From positions 4,216,001 through 4,280,000 of the forward strand of contig NZ_CP092497.1 of NCBI RefSeq assembly GCF_022479115.1: a stretch of DNA of 64,000 bases, in the 5' to 3' direction. The notes beneath the pieces are model-generated. The model was not told the DNA's origin. It saw only the letters and a program-made list of their open reading frames with translations, and searched no databases. Source of the DNA: Amycolatopsis sp. EV170708-02-1. Lineage in GTDB: Bacteria; Actinomycetota; Actinomycetes; Mycobacteriales; Pseudonocardiaceae. Both the position numbers and the translations under genes were made by a program. Position 1 is the stretch's first letter. Each line of letters starts with the position of its first letter. Shown here in pieces: positions 61,791-64,000 of this stretch.

Positions 61791-62297
61791 CGACACCTAG
61801 GGCACGTGTGCCGGGACAGTCCGGGGCCTTGCTGTTCGTGTTGGCGGCAGGGGCATCGAGGGCAGGCATTCTTGCCCGGAAGTCGTCGTCGGGGTACGAA
61901 CCGGTCGCCTGATGTGAGACTGCTTTCATGGACACGCGGGCGTTGCGAGGTAGGTCACCCTGCTTCTCCGTGCCTGCGTTAGTGAAGATGTTCACCGACG
62001 TGCTGATCCACCGGTCGGCAAGAGTCGGTCACGATGAACGGGCAGCGGCATTCGCCTCGCCAGGAAATCGGGCTCGTCGAATTCTCTCCCCGTCGCCGCT
62101 ATCCGGTCAACTGTTTTCGGCAGGCGCGAGGCCACCTTGGTACCCCAGGACGCGGTGCACGAACGCCACACAGCAGGCTATGGCCCGGGCATCCGGCGGT
62201 GTACCAGTGATCATGTCGGTGCGCACCCTGTTCCGGGTTGTGCGGACATCTTCGAACCTGAAGCTGTCCCAGCCGGCAGGATAGGGAAGAGCGTCAC
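61791..62297. other. 507-bp region without a supported gene
   Basis: Between the SsgA-like and ECF sigma genes. Frames on both strands exist (for example plus 61928-62284 and minus 61633-61995) but lack ribosome-binding sites, similarity and typical third-position GC. The last 60 bp before the sigma gene probably contain its promoter; no clear element was seen. Confidence 0.4.
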
Positions 62298-62843
62298 ATG
62301 ACCAGTTCCGCGATTCGGCATCGTCGGCAGGTCGCCGACGACGCACTCGTTTGTTCCATCGTCGAGGAACACGGCAAGGCCATGCTCGCCTACGCGACGC
62401 GGCTGCTCGGTGACCGGGTCGCCGCGGAGGACATCCTGCAAGAAGCGTGGGTGCGAGCGTGGCGGCATCCCGAGAATCTGACCACCAGGAGAGAGTCCCT
62501 GCGGGGTTGGCTGCTGACCGTCGTCCGGAATCTCGTGCTGGACCGCAAGCGTGCCCGTGCGAGACGACCGACGGAGGTGGCGGAGTCATCGGAGGACATT
62601 CCCGTCGAGCGCGACCATGCCGATAGTGTCGTGGATTCCATCTTCGTTCTTGCCGCGCTGGATGAACTGACGATCAAACATCGCGACGCGCTGGTGCAGA
62701 TTTATGTACATGGCACGTCTGTCGAGGAAGCGGCGAAAAAGCTCGGCGTTCCTCCGGGGACTGTGAAGTCGCGCTCACACTATGGATTGAAGGTGCTCCG
62801 TGAGCGTCTTCATGCGCAGGGCCTGACGTCGGACGCGGCATGA
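62298..62843 (+). CDS. ECF-type RNA polymerase sigma factor
   Basis: 181 residues. Region 2 (AMLAYATRLLGDRVAAEDILQEAWVRAW, described here only by span about 28-56) with the typical DVLQE-like DILQEAW. Region 4 (KHRDALVQIYVHGTSVEEAAKKLGVPPGTVKSR, span about 125-160). No anti-sigma gene follows; the next gene, 152 bp on, is a ferric-reductase-like membrane protein that might be a target. ATG at 62298. Confidence 0.88.
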   Translation: MTSSAIRHRRQVADDALVCSIVEEHGKAMLAYATRLLGDRVAAEDILQEAWVRAWRHPENLTTRRESLRGWLLTVVRNLVLDRKRARARRPTEVAESSEDIPVERDHADSVVDSIFVLAALDELTIKHRDALVQIYVHGTSVEEAAKKLGVPPGTVKSRSHYGLKVLRERLHAQGLTSDAA

Positions 62844-62995
62844 CAGACGTCGCGCATCCGCGGAAGTTTCAACGCGTCGATAACAAAACAGGACGGCAAG
62901 GCTTCCCGAAGGAGTGGCCGTCACATACTGTGCACGCCACCCGAGGGTTTCGTCGAGGGTGGTAGGTGCCTGCCGTGGACGGAAGGTAGCGACAG

Positions 62996-64000
62996 ATGAC
63001 GACGAGTACGCAGGTGCGGCCGGGCATGCTGCCGCCGGTCGTTCAGGCAAGGCTGGCTCTCTGGTCGTTCCTGGTCGTCAACGTGGTGATCATCGAGTTC
63101 TTGTTCGTCACCTCTGGCGAGGGCAAGAACGGAATCCTCACCGTCGCCAAGTTCTTCGGCCTGCACGCGGCATTGCTGCTGATCTGCCAGTTGCTGTTGG
63201 TGGCGAGGGTGCCGTGGCTCGACCGGCGAATCGGCATGGATCGGCTGACCGTGTGGCACCGGTGGATCGGATTCACGATGTTCTGGACCGTGCTCACGCA
63301 CGCGACGATCGTCGTGCTCGGCTACGCGGCGCTCGACAACGCCTCGGCGGGGAAGACATTCTTGGCATTGGCCGGTGTGCCGGCCTCGTTGCTGGGCATG
63401 TTTGCCGCCGCCATCGTCCTGCTGATCGCCGCGATCTCGACCCGATACGTGCGACGCAAGTTGCGGTACGAGGTATGGCACGGATTGCACATGCTGCTGT
63501 ACGTGACCTTGTCCTTGGCCTTCGTGCACCAGCTGCTGGAGACCACGACGTTCAGGGCCTCCACGTTCGCGACGATCTACTGGTGGGCATTGTGGTTGCT
63601 GGCCTTCGGCTGCCTCGTCACCGGGCGGATCGTCATGCCGGTCTGGCGCAACACGTACCACCGGTTCCGGGTCGAAGCCGTCGTGCCTGAGGCGGCTGAC
63701 GTCGTGTCCGTGCACATCACCGGTCGTCACCTCGACAAACTGCCCGCTCGGGCAGGCCAGTTCTCGATCTGGCGGTTCCCTGGCCATCGGCACTGGTGGC
63801 TGGCCAACCCGTTCTCGCTTTCGGCCGCACCCAACAGCCGTTCGTTGCGCTTGACGGCCAAAGCCGTGGGCAGTGGCAGTGCGGGCTTGCGCAACCTGAA
63901 GATCGGGAACCGGGTACTCATGGAAGGCCCATATGGCTCGTTCACCACACGGCACAGAAGGTGCGACGGCATCCTGCTGATCGCAGGCGGCGTGGGTATC
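62996..64000 (+). CDS. Ferric reductase-like transmembrane flavoprotein (3' end outside window)
   Basis: 335 residues present, open to the window end. N-terminal about 215 residues: six hydrophobic helices with paired histidines (WHRWIGFTMFWTVLTHATI, YEVWHGLHMLLYVTLSLAF, FVHQLL) that would hold two haems, as in the FRE/NOX ferric reductase domain. Then an FAD-binding ferredoxin-reductase domain (AGQFSIWRFPGH, NPFSLSAAPNSRSLRLTAK, VLMEGPYGSFT) and the start of the NAD-binding part (LLIAGGVGI). It moves electrons from NAD(P)H across the membrane. ATG at 62996 after GGAAGG. Confidence 0.88.
   Translation, partial: MTTSTQVRPGMLPPVVQARLALWSFLVVNVVIIEFLFVTSGEGKNGILTVAKFFGLHAALLLICQLLLVARVPWLDRRIGMDRLTVWHRWIGFTMFWTVLTHATIVVLGYAALDNASAGKTFLALAGVPASLLGMFAAAIVLLIAAISTRYVRRKLRYEVWHGLHMLLYVTLSLAFVHQLLETTTFRASTFATIYWWALWLLAFGCLVTGRIVMPVWRNTYHRFRVEAVVPEAADVVSVHITGRHLDKLPARAGQFSIWRFPGHRHWWLANPFSLSAAPNSRSLRLTAKAVGSGSAGLRNLKIGNRVLMEGPYGSFTTRHRRCDGILLIAGGVGI

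Noticed and set aside
61928..62284. 118-codon plus-strand frame before the sigma factor gene
   Set aside because: No ribosome-binding site, no conserved features, and the opposite strand has equally long frames.
1..64000. CRISPR arrays, tRNA or rRNA genes, complete insertion sequences
   Set aside because: No regularly spaced repeats, cloverleaf-type sequence, rRNA segments or transposase genes with terminal repeats were seen; only one integrase-like fragment.

Overview
The window is high-GC DNA with actinomycete hallmarks: an SsgA-family protein, Scr1/WhiJ-type XRE and DUF397 regulators, mycosin, and many GTG starts coupled through ATGA/GTGA overlaps. Gene content and an extragenic hairpin built on GAAGGGAGCCTTC suggest the Pseudonocardiales, perhaps Amycolatopsis; this is an inference, because no rRNA or tRNA gene is present.

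Layout. (1) 1-3483: the end of a 3-hydroxyanthranilate dioxygenase-type operon (dioxygenase, adenylate-forming ligase, ACMSD-like amidohydrolase) with a convergent IclR regulator. (2) 3729-5510: an unknown protein plus an XRE-ImmA/IrrE metallopeptidase behind a perfect 19-bp palindrome. (3) 5636-12185: an acetylated-lasso-peptide (albusnodin-like) cluster on the minus strand, encoding precursor, cyclase, fused B1-B2 leader-processing protein and GNAT acetyltransferase. Four small genes (two frameshifted) lie upstream, divergent from an XRE/DUF397 pair. (4) 12959-25024: a probable catabolic regulon with an MFS transporter, quinone oxidoreductase, type III CoA-transferase, two alpha/beta hydrolases, an oligopeptide-type ABC importer containing an unknown protein, and an IclR regulator. 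Two divergent promoters here share the motif GTTTYC-N7-GGAAAC.

(5) 25624-38212: a small specialised-metabolism locus. It holds a chorismatase, an aryl ligase, an exporter and a dedicated DAHP synthase in one operon, followed by a second exporter, a class A flavin monooxygenase, a PotABCD-like ABC operon with a frameshifted binding protein, and an Fe(II)/2-oxoglutarate oxygenase preceded by twin palindromes. (6) 38527-45786: a SUKH protein, a LuxR-type regulator and two divergent large LuxR (LAL) regulators, one frameshifted. (7) 45827-55379: part of a type VII secretion locus (beta-helix/AAA+ fusion, large proline-rich protein, mycosin), then two lipoproteins and a DUF4241 protein.

(8) 55443-60273: metX and a LysE exporter, then, divergently, a thioesterase-like protein without the usual serine, a free-standing NRPS A-PCP didomain and a 41-residue stub of a flavoprotein. 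(9) 60438-64000: a second SUKH protein, an SsgA-like protein, an ECF sigma factor and a ferric-reductase-like membrane flavoprotein cut by the window end.

Several genes carry single-site frameshifts, three of them one base short in G/C homopolymers. They are either young pseudogenes or sequencing undercalls, and this should be settled before any of them is called inactive.
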